Shown: positions 63,226 to 64,000 of the stretch, in pieces
How positions within the stretch are numbered: position 1 is the stretch's first letter
Layout of the letters: the number at the start of each line of letters is the position of its first letter
Source of the DNA: Spirochaetia bacterium
Lineage (GTDB): Bacteria > Spirochaetota > Leptospiria > Leptospirales > Leptonemataceae
Direction of reading: 5' to 3'
Assembly: GCA_009885105.1 (NCBI GenBank)
Contig: VFLI01000003.1
Span: 1-64,000 of the forward strand
Length of the DNA: 64,000 nucleotides
Position numbers and translations under genes: made by a program
Notes under the pieces: generated by a model
Seen by the model: the letters and a program-made list of their open reading frames with translations, nothing else
The model's database searches: none
Told to the model about the DNA's origin: nothing

Positions 63226-64000
63226 ATGAGACATTTACTTTCCATACGAAACCTGACTGAAACTGAATTTTTCCGCCTTCTGGAAAGAGGAAAGGTTCAT
63301 CGAAGAAATCGGATGCTGCATCCCGCAGCGCTGGCCGGAAAAAAAGTCGCTCTGCTGTTCGAAAAATCGTCCACAAGAACCAGACTGTCCTTCACCGTTG
63401 CTGTCTACGAACTGGGCGGTATGGCCATACCTCTGGAAACCCAGATGCTGCAGATGGGACGCGGGGAAAGCATTGAGGATACCACGGAAGTCATGGCAAG
63501 ATATGTCGACGCTGTGATGCTACGGGCCCGCCATCATTCGACGCTCGAAAAAATGGCCGCCATGAACCGGATTCCCGTCATAAACGGACTTTCCGACGCC
63601 TATCATCCCTGCCAGGCGCTTGCTGATTTTATGACTGTGGAGCAGTACGGTCTGAGTGTTCGCGGCGGACTCAGACTGGCTTTTGTGGGTGAGCCCAACA
63701 ATGTTTTTAATTCACTGGCGCTCGGGTCGATTTATGCGAAGGCGCAGATTCGTATAGCCACCCCGCCCGGGTATCCGGTGCGGCCTGACGTGCTTTCTCT
63801 GTTGAGAGAAAACGGCATCAGTCTGGAAATCTTCACGGATCCTGTCGAAGCGGTGAAAGGCGCTCAGGTGGTCTACACGGATGTCTGGGTTTCCATGGGG
63901 CAGGAGCAGGAAGAGCAGGAAAGAAAAAAAGCTTTTTCGCCGTACTGCGTGAGCGAATCACTTCTGAAACATGCGGCGGACGAGCACATCGTTCTGCACT
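63226..64000 (+). CDS. argF: Ornithine carbamoyltransferase, cut by the window edge
   Basis: From ATG 63226 (three bases after the lpxB stop) the frame stays open to the edge, 258 codons. It starts MRHLLSIRNLTETEFFRLLE and has the carbamoyl-phosphate motif FEKSSTRTRLSF, HPCQALADFMTVEQYG and YTDVWVSMGQE, typical of ornithine carbamoyltransferase; the HCLP motif would lie beyond the edge. It makes citrulline in arginine synthesis. Transcription with lpx genes is likely from spacing. A related N-acetylornithine enzyme is less likely but not excluded. Confidence 0.93.
   Translation, partial: MRHLLSIRNLTETEFFRLLERGKVHRRNRMLHPAALAGKKVALLFEKSSTRTRLSFTVAVYELGGMAIPLETQMLQMGRGESIEDTTEVMARYVDAVMLRARHHSTLEKMAAMNRIPVINGLSDAYHPCQALADFMTVEQYGLSVRGGLRLAFVGEPNNVFNSLALGSIYAKAQIRIATPPGYPVRPDVLSLLRENGISLEIFTDPVEAVKGAQVVYTDVWVSMGQEQEEQERKKAFSPYCVSESLLKHAADEHIVLH

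Overview
The window looks like chromosomal DNA of a diderm spirochaete, most likely from the Leptospirales (Leptospira/Leptonema/Turneriella type). This is an inference from content: lipid A genes (lpxI, lpxB), a TolC-type channel, many lipoproteins with loose spirochaetal lipoboxes, FecR-domain proteins, three class III nucleotide cyclases, two SpoIIE-type phosphatases, a fused isobutyryl-CoA mutase (icmF) and a remnant of an NHL-repeat protein. Base composition is moderate (around 50% GC by eye). TTG and GTG starts are common. I saw no rRNA, tRNA or CRISPR array.

Layout. 0-3.1 kb is an accessory patch: a DUF4143 ATPase, an NHL-repeat gene remnant, a Phd-like/PIN toxin-antitoxin pair with a clear promoter-operator, and a small gene coupled to a nucleotidyltransferase-fold gene. 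3.1-16.8 kb holds metabolic and signalling genes: DinB protein, inositol-monophosphatase-family enzyme, PAP2 phosphatase, HAD lipoprotein with adenosine deaminase, two SpoIIE phosphatases, a GNAT/DinB/ATP-grasp operon of unknown product, and a DoxX-like/cyclase fusion downstream of pheT and an alpha/beta hydrolase. 16.8-21.6 kb is pheS-pheT, split by a PD-(D/E)XK-like nuclease gene. 21.8-25.2 kb is a block of five exported or membrane proteins, including an SGNH hydrolase and three lipoproteins. 25.4-27.2 kb has rpmF-plsX and a DCC-type thiol protein. 27.3-31.6 kb has a transglutaminase-like protein, an SRPBCC protein, a frameshifted fibronectin-III lipoprotein gene and trpB2. 31.6-38.7 kb is a minus-strand operon of a large receptor cyclase, a FecR/FN3-like protein and a repeat-containing envelope protein. 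39-43.4 kb is fabG, acpP, rnc, aroB, aroQ and a tandem pair of heme-copper-oxidase-like mini membrane proteins. 43.5-52.4 kb has a radical SAM protein, a DUF5009-like acyltransferase, a TPR protein, a FecR protein ending in CxxCH, and icmF. 52.5-59.3 kb has envelope and transport genes: LamG-like protein, TolC, GT2, UbiA-type prenyltransferase, and an ArsM-like methyltransferase. 59.4-64 kb has a soluble cyclase, then the coupled chain fmdB-like, lpxI, lpxB, and a truncated ornithine carbamoyltransferase gene at the right edge.

How genes work together. plsX, fabG and acpP supply acyl chains, and lpxI and lpxB use them for lipid A; aroB and aroQ feed chorismate synthesis; pheS and pheT form one enzyme. 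Signalling is heavy (three cyclases, two PP2C-type phosphatases) but no obvious effector (cNMP-binding protein, anti-sigma partner) lies in the window. The items most worth follow-up are the GNAT/DinB/ATP-grasp operon, the tandem oxidase-like pair, the FecR-CxxCH protein, the DoxX-cyclase fusion, the cyclase/FecR/envelope operon, and the nuclease inside pheST.
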